This document shows positions 1 through 10,476 of a DNA stretch of 38,170 nt, piece after piece. The position numbers and the translations under genes are program-made. The notes beneath the pieces were generated by a model, which worked only from the letters and a program-made list of their open reading frames with translations, ran no database searches and was not told where the DNA came from. Each line of letters begins with the position of its first letter. The first letter of the stretch is position 1. Source of the stretch: Chara braunii. Taxonomy: Eukaryota; Streptophyta; Charophyceae; Charales; Characeae. The stretch spans positions 9,511,229 through 9,549,398 of the forward strand of contig BFEA01000003.1 in assembly GCA_003427395.1 (NCBI GenBank), given 5' to 3'.

Positions 1-1274
1 CACAGTCTGTGTCAGGGGGCATTGCACTTGGCCAGGTTCGAGCTATACGTTCACCCTCCTTGGGCAGTCGTATGGATACAGATTGTGGTAGGAGTCACCT
101 TGGTACGCCCATTCCCCGCAGTAGTAGGGGTTGATGCGGCAGGGGGGGAAGGTGGCTGTGTGAGCTGCCACTACAGAGAGTACCAGACAGCTGCTACCGG
201 GAGAAACTGAGTATGNCNTGGCGAGGGCTGCTGCTGCTGTGACTGGTAACTAAGTCAGAGACTATGGTTGTTGGTGTCAAACGGCCAGGTCATGAGGGAC
301 AATATCGCTAATACGGCTATGTGACTGCCGTGCCCCACTTGCGGCAGTAGGAATTGCTCGGCCAGGTATGGGCTTACTGAGGCCTGCTGAGCACGACTGT
401 TTTTCTCACTGCTGTATTTGGGAATAGTAGACTGTGTTCTTTGGGCTTGAGGAGTATTCAGCAGCCTTGGTACTACGGATGGGATGATTGAAGGGCCATA
501 GCAGCGACAGTCGGACTCTCTTTCCTAAGCCGCTAAGGGGGAAAGGGCTGTTGTTTCTTCGCTACAAGAAGGGCTCGGTTGCAGCCGGGGTGTCCCAACG
601 CCCGGACTGTGTTTTTGCGGGGCATGCTACTGAGGCCTGAGCAAAGCTGTTAGACCTGTTTTTTTTTTCTTTGCGGTGACAAACACAACTGGCGTTGTCA
701 CTAAGGTGCTGCTGCCGCTATTATACTCGGCAGGTGGTGAACTGTGACAGCTGGAGTCTGAGAACGGACCATCGACTTGCGGCTGTGGCACTTTCACTGT
801 ACCTTTGTTGAGATTGTTGGCATTATTGTGCCTCCAACCGCCTAGGCTGGGCATCTTTGCTAGCATTTCTAAGGTCTGTTATTACAAAGGACCTCGGCCT
901 ACCGTGCATTGGACGATATATCGCAGCAAACAGTTGCTGCCCTCACAAGGCCTGCTGTACAGCATAGTAGCCTGTTACCTTGGGTACTTGTGCTACTACG
1001 CATGGTTGCTGTGTGCGCAGCATCCCAGTGAGTGCGGTTGCTGGCCGGCGCACTTTAAGCAGAGCATAAGCAAGCGCAGTGGCAGCATTGGGCCAAGGAA
1101 GGAGACTGTGAGCAGTGGGAGTGATCGGGGTTTTTTGCACAGGGGTCGCTGCTGCAACTTGAAGGCTCGCCAGGAAGGATTATTCTGCGTTTCGGCTTCG
1201 ATTGACTGGCTATATTGCGTTTATTGGCCATCATCGCGGGGCCCTCAGGCGATCGAAGACAACAAGGCCCTCTC
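1..1274. other. Unassigned hairpin-containing sequence upstream of X1
   Basis: No gene is supported. The longest open frame (805-1398, 197 aa) has no recognisable domain and runs into the X1 repeat, so I do not call it. Two bases are ambiguous (216 and 218). Several short inverted repeats are visible, for example CTGCCG...CGGCAG around 325-350 and again around 705-745. The composition resembles the interior of the Y repeats. It may be a 5' extension of X1 or a neighbouring element. Confidence 0.4.
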
Positions 1275-1753
1275 ATGCGAGTCTGAGTGCACCCCTCTTG
1301 GATCTGAGAGTCTCAGCCTTTCTCTTTCTGCCCTCCTGACTCTAAGTCTAGTATATTGGTTACGAGAGGAAGGCAGCAGGCGGGATTGCAACCCGTAATC
1401 CGTGCCAAGGCCTTTGTGGGAGGTTGCCCCACCGATTGCGGGAGCCGTGCCGGAACTCAGGAGGAGTTCTGGAGGCAGGGAACTCAGAGGTAACCTTTAC
1501 TTCCCCTTATAAACCTAATATAACCCCTACTTACATTCCTCCCTATGTATTGTTTGGCTATGCCGAGTGCCACCTCTACTTTGACTTTTGGATTGACTTT
1601 CAGGACACAAATCAGACCAACTAAAGGAATGCTTGTATAAATGGCAGTTTCAGTTTCTTTGACTGCCTGAAAGCAGATTGTCACAGAGGGGTTGCATCAC
1701 GGGGGAGGTTGGGAGGAAGACACTTTTGCTTGCGATTGAACGGGTCTTACGGG

Positions 1754-2582
1754 GTCAGGCATTGTTTCTAAGATGAATGACCTGACTGATGTGTTTTGTT
1801 CTGTTTTCTGAAGAACCAAGCATTGTTTCTAAGATGAACGGCTTGGTTGCTGTGTTTCTTTAATTGTGCCAGACATTGTTTCTAAGATGAATGACCTGGC
1901 TACTTATTTCTGAGAGGTATTGCTTGCTTGACTTTTGAGGGTCAGACATTGTTTCTAAGATGAATGGTCTGACCGCTGTTTACTTGGATGGTTTCTGAAT
2001 AGTCTCCGGGTCAGACCCAGGGGATTCTGTTTTTTTTTTTATGTGCTGAAAGAGGGGGAGCTGAGCATTGTTTCTAAGATGAATGACTCATCTCTCCTTG
2101 GTTGTTTTATTCCGAGGGAGGATTCAGGCCAAAGGACTGGACATTGTTTCTAAGATGAATGGTCTAAGTCTGAGGCCTCAGGACCATAATGAGAACAAAG
2201 GAATATGATTCTCTATATTGTGATATATGTATGTACTTATATACGAACAAGGCTAGCCAGGCATTGTTTCTAAGATGAATGGTCTGACTATTAGCCCTAT
2301 CACAAGCGAAGAGAGTATAATCAAGAGCTATAACTGGAAGTAACCTGGGCAGGCTGAGCATTGTTTCTAAGATGGATGACTCAACCTTACGTCCTCCTTT
2401 TGAAGACTAAGGTGCAGAAAGGTATATATAATGTGGTTATTTAAACAGTTCAGGGCGACTAAGCATGGTTTCTAAGATGAATGGCTTAGTCACATGCCCA
2501 ACGAAGAGAAAAGTAGTTGTGCAACCTGTTCGTGTATAACTAAGGCAGAGGGCTGATATTGTTTCTAAGATGAATGGTCAGT
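1754..2582 (+). repeat. Array A: ten hairpins with a constant core and covarying arms
   Basis: Ten units share the core CATTGTTTCTAAGATGAATG. Approximate hairpin spans are 1754-1786, 1814-1848, 1868-1900, 1940-1974, 2055-2097, 2135-2170, 2254-2290, 2352-2386, 2457-2491 and 2552-2582. Core starts are 53-120 bp apart, so this is not a simple tandem repeat. Arms differ but pair: GTCAGG/CCTGAC, AACCAAG/CTTGGTT, GGTCAGA/TCTGACC, GGCTGAG/CTCAACC, GACTAAG/CTTAGTC. The core ends CATT and AATG also pair, giving an outer stem, a one-base 3' bulge (A or G), a 4-bp inner stem and a 12-nt loop. In unit 8 an A-to-G change in the inner stem turns a T-A pair into a T-G wobble. Unrelated sequence lies between units. 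Structure is inferred by eye; no folding was run. Confidence 0.85.
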
Positions 2583-2843
2583 ATAAAGGGTTAAAACACT
2601 GAAAGACTATGAACTAATGTTTGCTAAATCAACTTGGGGATGGTGAGAGTACTTACCTTTGTGGCTTGGCCTGCATGTGTCTGTGTGGTATCGTTACCTA
2701 GTCTGAGTTTAAATTGATAGGTAGTTGTTGTAGAGGTTCGCCACGTGCTAGAGCTGCAGGAGTTAGATTCAATTCCTGCATTTTCTGAGATAGTTTTTTT
2801 TACTTAGTTTGATTTCTGCATTTATTTGAGGTCTTTTCTCATA

Positions 2844-3165
2844 CTTGGACTTGTATAAATTTTGGTAAGCCACTTTTCCTACGGGAAGCGCTGCCGAAAT
2901 TTCTGCAAATCCAAGGAGTTAGACAGATCTCTAACTTTTCAAAAGTTCAACTGTCTGGATCATATATGGATTAGTAAGAATCTGGGAAGTCTCATTTTCT
3001 AAAGGGAGTGATGCCCAAATTTTTACTAATTCAGGGAGTTAGACAAAATTGAGCTTTAGAAAGTCAAAGATTATTCTTGTTTTCGTATTCAGACTTATAT
3101 AAGTTCGGGAAAGACAATTTTCCTACGGGAAGCGCTGCCGAAATTTTCTTAGTTTAGAGGAGTTA
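2844..3165 (+). repeat. Array B in X1: three long-stem hairpins with a conserved loop
   Basis: There are three units of roughly 105-125 bp. In unit 1, 2844-2865 pairs with 2894-2915 (about 20 of 22 positions). In unit 2, 2971-2986 pairs with 3014-3029 (about 15 of 16, including TTAGTAA/TTACTAA and TGGG/CCCA). In unit 3, about 3091-3108 pairs with 3138-3155 less perfectly (TTCGG/CCGAA at the top). Loops are alike: TTTTCCTACGGGAAGCGCTG in units 1 and 3, with a diverged version in unit 2. Each unit is followed by a GGAGTTAGAC/T motif. Stem sequences differ while pairing is kept. X2 has the same class at 31970-32124. Confidence 0.8.
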
Positions 3166-3949
3166 GATTATGCCAGGTGGAAGGGTTGACAGTCCACTCT
3201 GCATAAGGGAAGCCCAGCCAAAGGTTTACCTTTTCTTTGAGTCCTGACTTAGGATTAGGCTCAGACCTAGTTGGCTACCAGGAAGTTTGATGGGGCCGCT
3301 GTATAGAAAATAGTTCACGCAGGGCTTACAGGTTTAGTCTTGGGCGTTGACCTGTCTTGTGTTACAGGCCAGCTTGATCGATCTGATTCCGGACTTGGAT
3401 TAGGTTCAACTGATTCCTTGAAGATCATCGGCTGTTATCATTGATAACAAGTCGGTTGCCGATTCATCGGTTTACGACTCAATTCCTACTCGCTCCCCAT
3501 ACTCAACCTAAAAGGCTTTAGCCTTGGTGATCTTCTTGTTTGTTAAGGGTTTCACCCGGACTTTTATTGAGTGGCCATTCGACAAAGGTACTGAGTATTC
3601 AATTAAGGATGGTTGGCTGGTGGTTGGGGCTTGCGTGGCTAAAGCGAGGGGTATGAGTATAGGAACTGGTTGAAGTTGACCCCGTGTAGTGTGTGGACTC
3701 TTGTTTGACTTTGATGTGATTGCAAGTATATTCAGTAGCTCGGGTTTTTGGTTGGACTGCCTTGCGGTCGCACATATATGTATGGCTAGAAGGAGACCCA
3801 CTATGACTGTGAGAAATGATCGTCACGTGATTATTCCCCTTGTGTATATGTATGTGCGAGTGTATGCGTACCTACGTAAGGAATTAGCGCGACCTGAAGT
3901 GCCTGCGCAGTAAGGGCCTTGAGCCTAACACAAGAGGGGTTTTTCTTTG

Positions 3950-4620
3950 ATAAACGGTAAAAGTGCTCGTTTCCCTTCCTTGTTGCGATTTATCTTGGTG
4001 GAACGATAAAGTTTCGGGCGGAAGGGCTAGCGTGTCGTTGGTGATGCGCTAGACAACTCACCACCGCTCTAAACCCCTTCCTGTCCTAGGGGCCGTCTTG
4101 CCCCACACCCGTTGGGATACCTCAGGGTGCAGAAGGCGGGAAGACCCTCAGGTCGGTTTTGCACCAGCTAAAGGGCAACCCCCCTTTGGCTCGCGCTTCG
4201 GCCAACGCCTGAGTGTCGAAAGGTGACCTCTTTTGCTTAGAGTAGGTCATTTGGGTGTGGGCACTACATAATGCGCCGCCATCGCGGTTACTCGTGTAGA
4301 GCTGCATAGCGAGATAGTATGTGTAAGTCCAGCGCCCTCGCGATCTTATACTAAGTTCGCGCGCGACACTCGTCGCATCCCGCACTAAAAGAGTTATGGG
4401 TCAGGCGGCGAGACCACGAGCGCGATACGGCCAGTCAACTTGGTGGTTTGATAACTTGAAGCGGCACGTGGGCGGAGGACTAGCCCCGGTCAGCCTATGG
4501 GAGTCCGTGTACGGGCCTCATTATCCCGGACGCCGGGTAGCCCATGGGTAGGATTCCGGACCTCCTCCGCACGCGCGTCGTTTGGGCTTACCCACCCCCT
4601 TGCATTTTAGAAGGTCATCA
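3950..4620 (+). repeat. Segment in X1 absent from X2; makes a partial internal duplication
   Basis: Relative to X2, X1 has about 650 extra bases here. Part of it (about 4100-4400) resembles the following block (about 4760-5050). Both contain AGGGTGCAGAAG, GAGTGTCGAA, TTATACTAA followed by a GCGCGCGAC stretch, and a GTTATGGG motif. X2 has a single copy (about 30790-31110). The frames at 4122-4385 and 4544-4807 are therefore repeat sequence, not genes. Exact insertion borders are uncertain. Confidence 0.5.
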
Positions 4621-5186
4621 TCTAAATGGGGGTTGGAGTGAGTTTCCTTTTTGCGTTTTCATGGTTGGACATTATAGTCCGTGGCGACCGTCAAAGTCAA
4701 ACCCCTTGATGTTCGACCGCCACGACAACTTAAAGCTGTCTACTCAACCCCTCTACACAGGGTGCAGAAGAGGGTGTGGTCTTCAACCGCGCATGGCAGT
4801 TGTCTAGCGTCGAGAGACTAACCCTCAAGGCGCGTGTCAACCGACACTTGAGTGTCGAATGCGACCCTCGAGATTAACGAGGACCGCATGGATATGGGTA
4901 TCATATAGTACACCATCACTACGACCGCTTGCGCACGTTTGCATCGCAAGTCAAATGTGAGTAGCCCTGTGTCTGCGCGATTTTTATACTAAAGTCTCGC
5001 GCGCGACGCCCATCCGATTTCGGCGCCGAAGGGTTATGGGACGGCTATTGAAGGGCTAGGGGCGTCGTCGCGTTGTTTGTGCCATGTCGTTCTGTGTGTG
5101 TATGTGTGTGTGTGCGTTCCCCTTGTGTTCGTAGAGTAGTGTATGCGTGGTAAGTGGGATACATCCCAGCCGACTGGCGACGAACC

Positions 5187-5332
5187 GCCCTTGGGACTTC
5201 AGCCCCCCAAGGTGTCGGCCCGCGTGCGGGTCCGATAGGCCTGCTACCGCGCGTACCCCCTATGCTACAGCGAACGAGAAACGCCCTCGGCTGGTCCACC
5301 TCTGCGATTGCAATTGAGTAGCTTTCGTACTG
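5187..5332 (+). repeat. LTR-end family, truncated copy at the right end of X1
   Basis: It begins near GGGACTTCAGCCCC, as do both X2 terminal repeats. It runs through the shared CTACAGCGAACGAGAAACGCC and CCACCTCTGC motifs, then breaks at about 5332, before the terminal GATGCGCTCGACA seen in the complete copies. Confidence 0.65.
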
Positions 5333-5334
5333 TG

Positions 5335-6040
5335 GACTGGTTCCCTGCTGTGGAGGATTACGAGTCCTTGAGGGACAACGTCCTCCACACTCTTCCCACC
5401 CTATACCCCGATTACCTCTCTCCCTATCTCGGTCCAACCATCGCTTCCCCCTTGCGCATCGGATTGCACATTTCGTCGATCTCGATGAAGAAGCGGAGGA
5501 TTATTTCCCTCCGCTGCCATCTGAATGACCCCGCCTTCTCCACCATCCCCTCATTATCGCCTATCGGCGGGCGGATTTCCAGTAACGGGGCAAGGGTGCA
5601 GAGCACACGGAGAACCAGCGGACGATGATGGCGTCACCTGGACGACCTCCGACGGTTCCAGCAACATTAGCCAGCAGACTCGCAAAGAAATTACAATTGA
5701 AGTTGGCGTCAACATGAACTCTGACTCGGTTACCTGCGTACTGCGAAGCATTCTCTCTCCTGATATGCTTGGTTCCTCACTTATCCCCTCTTCTCTCTCT
5801 CTCCTCCTCCGTCGTGGCATGCAATCAGGAGATCGCATAATTTTGGAACCCCCTGCGCGTCACATATGTGACGAACTACTTCCCGACCCCGTGCTATCTT
5901 TCGTCCCCCCTTGGCCCAATACCCCTTTTATGTATCGTATCGACCCCACAGAACCCTCGTCGCTTTTCTTGATTTCAGGCGCCTTGTTTGAGCCCCCATT
6001 TTTCGAAAGTTCTATTGATTTTTGAAGTCTGCCTTTTTGC
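5335..6040 (+). pseudogene. Decayed coding-like segment, paralogous to 29197-29400
   Basis: The frame at about 5335-5470 and the frame at about 29197-29400 share a protein pattern (TLPTLYPDYL here, TLATLYPDCL there) with related flanking residues, so both derive from one repeated sequence. The following frame (5525-6025, 166 aa) has no domain I recognise. No clear start or splice structure is visible. It starts exactly where X1 is truncated, so it is probably older sequence interrupted by, or fused to, X1. Function is unknown. Confidence 0.35.
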
Positions 6041-6550
6041 AATCCGGGAAATGCACGGGAAATTTTGCGCGCCTTAGCGAGCGCGCTGGGAATCGGGCTC
6101 GACAGTTAGGAATTACGGAATAAGCGGAGCCCGACGTATCTTTTTCCTTGCATGAATGTTATTGGTCACGTCAGAGAAAACTCTAGGGATTTTGCGAGAA
6201 CACGGATAGGCATAGGACTTTCTTTTCCCGCGTCGAGTTTCGCACTCAGATATGGTGATTTCAATTTTTGAATTGGTATAGGATATAGGCAAGCTGTAAC
6301 TGTTTCGGTGCCTTTTTCTCTTGCTATTGGCATCGCGCATGCGAGCATCCTCCTCCTTATTTTCCACGCCATCCTTCCCCCGCACTCTCCCCTCTCCCTT
6401 CCCCCTCTTCTCCTTCTCATATCACAACTGTTTTTCCCTCTTTGCTTTTTGCGCGCCTGCTTCCCCTTCTTGATCGTCTGAATCTTGGACCCGTCTCGCG
6501 CTGCTTTTCGCGCTTTATCTCTTCCCGCTCATCAACCTTGGCTCATGAAG
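6041..6550. other. No gene seen; palindrome-bearing spacer
   Basis: The region contains inverted repeats such as GCGCGC...GCGCGC (about 6067-6087) and TCGGGCTC...GAGCCCGA (about 6093-6137), followed by pyrimidine-rich sequence. Open frames here are short and low in complexity. Confidence 0.4.
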
Positions 6551-6554
6551 CCCG

Positions 6555-6662
6555 GTTGATCCTCCAATCACCCCGGCTCACCAATCAGACTCGTTGAGTA
6601 AGAGGATCTTCCTATTGCGCCACGAATCTGATTGGCCGACCATTGGGTTCTGAAGGATCAAC
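6555..6662 (+). promoter_or_regulatory. Nested inverted repeats carrying CCAAT boxes
   Basis: An outer pair, GTTGATCCT (6555-6563) and AGGATCAAC (6654-6662), encloses an inner pair, CCAATCAGA (6581-6589) and TCTGATTGG (6627-6635). Both are perfect 9-bp matches. The inner arms carry CCAAT in opposite orientations, and further CCAAT/ATTGG motifs occur at about 6564 and 6641. Together with the TATA box about 100 bp downstream this looks like a promoter. The layout parallels the Y repeats, where hairpins also precede a TATA box. Confidence 0.5.
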
Positions 6663-6845
6663 ATGGCTTCCGCAACGCACTCCCCGCTAAGCCTCCTCCT
6701 CCTGCTTCTTCTCTTACACCTCGACTTTCCCTCTGCCTTCTCCCTCCCTTATCCCCCTTCTCGCAACTATAAATTTCGCAAGCGCGTCTGCAAATCTCTC
6801 TTACGTTCTCGACTCCCAAGCCAACTTCCGGGAAGCAGTGGCTAG
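6663..6845 (+). CDS. Doubtful 60-aa frame with a signal-peptide-like start
   Basis: An ATG in good plant context (AACATGGCT) opens a 60-codon frame. Its N-terminus has a long leucine run, then a polar segment and a basic C-terminus. The pattern could be a signal peptide, but the DNA is CTC/CTT-rich and the TATA box lies inside the frame. Chance is more likely. I list it only so that it can be tested. Confidence 0.12.
   Translation: MASATHSPLSLLLLLLLLHLDFPSAFSLPYPPSRNYKFRKRVCKSLLRSRLPSQLPGSSG
6768..6774 (+). promoter_or_regulatory. TATA box (TATAAAT)
   Basis: TATAAAT sits in pyrimidine-rich sequence about 100-200 bp downstream of clustered CCAAT boxes. Transcription would start near 6800. 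No clear long coding exon follows, so it may be an element promoter rather than that of a host gene. Confidence 0.45.
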
Positions 6846-7917
6846 GCGGAGTGTTTTGGTGCGAGCCGGAAAGTCATGTCGAGCTGACGATAGGCTGGCC
6901 GGTTGCGCGCTTGATCGCCACGACGAACTGTGGGATCTGGGCGAACCGCGTCGACTTTGCGTCGGCGGGGTGCCGATCGCAGCGGCGGAAGTTGGCACGC
7001 GACGGCCGGGATCGTCGGTGTGGGTATGAGGATCGGTGATTGGAGTTGAGTGAGTGATTGGCCGAGGGCCATACTGGAAATTCACGGCGAAAGCGCCTTT
7101 GTTGTTGCGGATCTTTATCTTTTGGTGTGAGTGCACGACTGCAACGCCGAATGTCCTTTTTCGGATCTCTGTATCTCTCCTCTATCGACATTTCTCTCTC
7201 TCTCTCTCCTCTTTCTCTGAGTCGAATGACGCTGTGTCATGAGTTTGTCCTTCCCGTGAATAAGAATGAATCTGTGTGCTTTCATGTGCGAAGGAACTTA
7301 TTCCGGAACTCTTCCCTTAGTTTCCTGGATAATCCCCAGATGTCGAGGAATTGATCCTCTTGTCTTGTGAATGGTGGATGTGTGTGTACAGCTCCCTCGG
7401 TTGATTTCTGACCTATGCACCCCTGGTCATTTTCGCACCTTCCACAGTGGATGTCTGTATGTAGATGCTTGTCTTTTGCATTGATTAGACTCGATGCTCC
7501 ATGGGGTTTTGTTCGAGAATGCAAGAGTGTTTAGATCTATGGTTCTGAATGCACTGCGCATGCCATCTGCCTTATGTTGCACGACATTTGCAACCGATCT
7601 ACATGGCAGCCTTGGAAAACAAGGCGCCTCGGATCAACGTTGCGTTGGCTTACTAAACCTGAGTCGCGGGTCGGTCCCTCGGTTAAATGCATGATCAAAC
7701 TGATAAGCGCTCTCTCTCTCGTGTCGAAAAGAATTGATTGGTTGTTGTGCGGGTGTTGTTTTCTTCTCTTGATGACGTTCCGGGATCTTTGCAATTGATT
7801 GACATGTGGACTGACGCACACCCTTCGATCGGGCGTCAGCCTCCCGTATCTCCCGCGCCAACGCGACCTTTTCCTTACGACAAGAAAATGACACGTGTAT
7901 GCGAGTGGGACGTATGA
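6846..7917. other. No supported gene; possible transcribed leader
   Basis: The sequence lies downstream of the TATA box and contains a TC-rich microsatellite at about 7195-7212. Several short overlapping frames exist on both strands, but none shows a domain or consistent coding character. If the 6768 TATA box is active, this would be leader or intron sequence. Confidence 0.35.
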
Positions 7918-8343
7918 GAAGTTGTTGCACGGATCGGCGGACGATACTACTTTCCTCATGAAAATCGTTGCTCAAGATTCGTGGACGCCGGATTTGTCAT
8001 TATCGATACACACTTTCCGCCTTACTCGATATTATTGCCCATTAACGAGCTGATCGTCATTCCGTGGAAGGCAGTAGAACCCCACTGGCCTCGCACTCTG
8101 TGCACTGAGTGCCGGCGTTTTGAGCGCTACGAATCCAAGGGTTTCCAGTACCGTATACGAAACGACCACGAACATAAAGAACGAGCCACACGACTGAGAC
8201 CCTCCACGTCGGACTCAGAACTGATCAGTGAGCGACGCCGTGAATTAATACGCAAACGAGACACGCGAAGTGTGCCGAAACCTTTTTGCTCTAAACAAAG
8301 GGCCGTAGCACGGTGGGAAGTCCGACATTACTTTTTGGATTAA
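7918..8343 (+). pseudogene. Unrecognised coding-like frame, possible exon or relic
   Basis: The frame is open from 7918 (just after a TGA) to a TAA at 8341-8343, about 141 codons with no ATG in a likely start position. Its composition looks protein-like: an alternating hydrophobic segment, a WPRTLCTECRRFERY stretch, then a highly charged Arg/Glu-rich half. I do not recognise a family. It could be an internal exon or a decayed transposon frame. Confidence 0.3.
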
Positions 8344-8564
8344 ATTTGTACTCCTCTCTCCTTTTCGCGTCGAATTCGTGCGCGCATTCTGTAACGCGCG
8401 AAAAGCAACCGACTCACTTCATCGGACCGTCACGGGGGATTTCAGTTCTGTCTGTGTCCCCACACTCAATTTTAAAAAATCCTTGGCACACCCCATCTTG
8501 CTGTTTTTCTGGGCCTCTTTTCCGCACACTTAGCGCTCCGAACGGAAGACAGCACGGGGCGTGA

Positions 8565-9229
8565 GGTTGCGCGTCACACGTAAAGGAGCTATTGGAAAAT
8601 CTTATTGAAGCCATGCCACAAGAATCGTACTGGATCCTCAAACGTGGCCCCACCTTGAGAGAAGGAGACTGGGTGGCAAACACAGGGAACCCGCTGAGGA
8701 TTGGCTTGATACAAATGGTTGCACCCCAAACAGTCCTGGTCGAATACTACACTATCACGAAAACGGGCACCCTCCAAGGGAGTAGAGCACCCTTCGAATG
8801 GAGAGATAGAACAACAGTGCACCGAGTGAGAGTTATAGAAGAGAAGGGACAAAGGGTGGCATTCCAGCCAGACAAACCAATCCAGGACCTGACTCTGGAC
8901 CCGGTGGAATGGACTTGGCAGCCCCCCCAAAAGAAGGGAGCCCCCAGTATAGGTCATATTAGTCTGCACCAGCTAACGGTTAAATCAGCCTACAAAATGC
9001 TCAGACCTAAACGGTACCTGAGGGATATGATTAACGACAGATGGGTCAGACACCTGAATGTGGACCGCACCCTCTTGTCACCAATCCAATGGTTCATGGA
9101 ACAAAAGTATAAGCCCATGAAAATCACCCCCCTACAGTGGCAGATAGTCCACCGCTGTCTGCCAACCGATGACTGGTTGACAAACCGTACAAACCTCGAA
9201 CAAAAAGATTTATTGCTCCCGTATCAGCT
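8565..9229 (+). pseudogene. LINE (non-LTR retrotransposon) ORF2 C-terminal fragment
   Basis: The open frame is entered after a TGA at 8562, and the first internal ATG is at about 8613. The order of features fits the region downstream of the reverse transcriptase in plant-type LINE ORF2: a GDWV motif, a V-RVRV strand, LDPVEW-W, then VKSAYKML and a W-IVHRCLPTDDWL stretch like the start of a zf-RVT domain. The cysteine cluster is absent because the homology stops at 9229. From there the frame runs without a break into the Z1 repeat and ends at 9539, so the 315-aa frame is a chimera. The RT and endonuclease domains are missing. The family call rests on motif pattern alone. Confidence 0.45.
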
Positions 9230-9998
9230 GTCAAGGGTTGGATTGGATACTCTTCATTATGAGTTCGCGCCGCCACTGCCCGAACGTGATTTCGCCAGCA
9301 TGAACTTAGTTGTGATGCAGTCGTATGAGATTAACCCACGAATGGATAAGATTTTCGAGATAAGGTTGACGTTTGTTCGCTCCGTACTTTGGATGAACGA
9401 ACGACAGGGTTCATTCTTTGGTATATATCATACGAGACAGGTGCGAGCGAAAAGGTTCATTATTCTACGTGTTGAGTCATTCTCTAAGTATGCATGGCAC
9501 GACAAAGAGGATGAACTCGTGGAACGATTACGCGACTAATGCAGTTTTGTTCTAACGCGCAAATGCCTGAAGCTCGACGAGATTTGACGATCCCGTGATA
9601 CCTGCTGGTTCGTGATACACATGAGGACGATCTTATCAGAGGAGCGGAGAAGCTTTTACGGGTTTGAGATGGTTTTCCTACTAAGTGGATCGGCTTCATC
9701 GGATTACTCCAAAATGACGAAGGGTTTTTTCCTTATACTCGAGCGGGTTTCTGGGCAAATACGGTTCGGACTTCGGATGATTTTTTTGGATGTACTTTGT
9801 ATTTCCACCACGCAAGCAACCTCCAATGTCTCTCTCGAGTCATTGTGAGCATTAAGATTACCTCGTCCGACAGACGTTTCGGCGTCATTCGGATCCGGGA
9901 CACGGAGACCAGACACTTGTTTGGACTTCAAGTTAGTCGGCCTCTTCGAGTCATAGTATGGAGACTAGCCTTGCGGATGGCCCCCTTTCTATGAAACA

Positions 9999-10018
9999 CC
10001 CGCGGACGCGTCCGCGGG
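9999..10018. repeat. 20-bp perfect palindrome CCCGCGGACGCGTCCGCGGG
   Basis: The sequence is its own reverse complement and lies 8 bp inside the left end of the TIR transposon. Related TCCGCGG motifs recur at about 10050-10080 and 11575-11640, as expected of sub-terminal transposase-binding repeats. Confidence 0.8.
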
Positions 10019-10436
10019 TCCGATCTCGGATGGCGGACGTAGATGGGTCCGCGTCCGCGGTCGACCTGGTCCGCGCTGCGGACCTGATTTTACCAGAATT
10101 TTCCTGAATTAAATAATAGGTTAAAAATACATATATATATGGGGTTGTAGGGAATCTTAAGCCCTACATCCCCGTATTTGTTTTTTTGGAATCCGACTTT
10201 GTTTAGGATTTTAAAAAAATCAAAAACTAAATTCGATTTTAAGAAAAAGAAAAAAATAAATAAAAAAAAGCTGGATTTTTTTTTTCTAATTTTTTATCAC
10301 GAGATATATGGTCCCTGAGTTTACCTGTATTTTTTTAGAAATGAATTGCTGTTTTTTGCAGGGGTATGAGGTGTTTTAAAAAAATGCAATGCAAAATTTG
10401 AAAATAAATAAAGAAAAAACTTCAAAAAAAGGGTTT

Positions 10437-10476
10437 GATTGATTGATTGATTGTGAGTGAGTGAGTGAGTGAGTGA

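Larger units (their letters stand above)
1275..5332 (+). mobile_element. X1: long hairpin-rich LTR/TIR-like repeat, + orientation
   Basis: This block is collinear with the reverse complement of 30312-33925 (X2). Shared landmarks, in order, are: a segment starting GCGAGTCTGAG (1275); a segment with ATTGCGGGAGC (about 1436); a short-hairpin array (1754-2582); a long-stem hairpin array (2844-3165); a TGTTATC/GATAACA hairpin (3433-3449, matched by a longer version at 31694-31715 in X2); an AGGCTTTAGCC hairpin (about 3512); a block around 3540-3900; and an LTR-type end from about 5187. The left terminal inverted repeat of X2 is missing here, and the right end is cut at about 5332. Open frames inside it are short and unrelated between the two copies, so I read it as non-coding. 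The shared end with the gypsy LTR at 12410-12890 suggests a long LTR or an LTR-derived element. A long-TIR DNA transposon is the alternative. Confidence 0.7.

Noticed and set aside
805-1398. 197-codon frame as a gene
   Set aside because: No domain, and its 3' half lies in the X1 repeat, where X2 does not preserve the frame.
1754-2582. CRISPR array
   Set aside because: Spacing is irregular (53-120 bp), the shared core is only 20 bp, flanks covary with each other rather than being independent spacers, and the context is eukaryotic.
1754-2582. Integron attC array or bacterial recombination sites
   Set aside because: Folded-site logic is similar, but there are no cassette ORFs, no integrase-site motifs, and the window is eukaryotic.
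5045-5437. Minus-strand 130-codon frame
   Set aside because: Covers the LTR-end repeat and a TG-rich tract; composition is biased and it is not conserved among copies.
9230-9539. Calling Z a known transposase
   Set aside because: No catalytic triad, zinc finger or other recognisable motif could be found in the readable frames.
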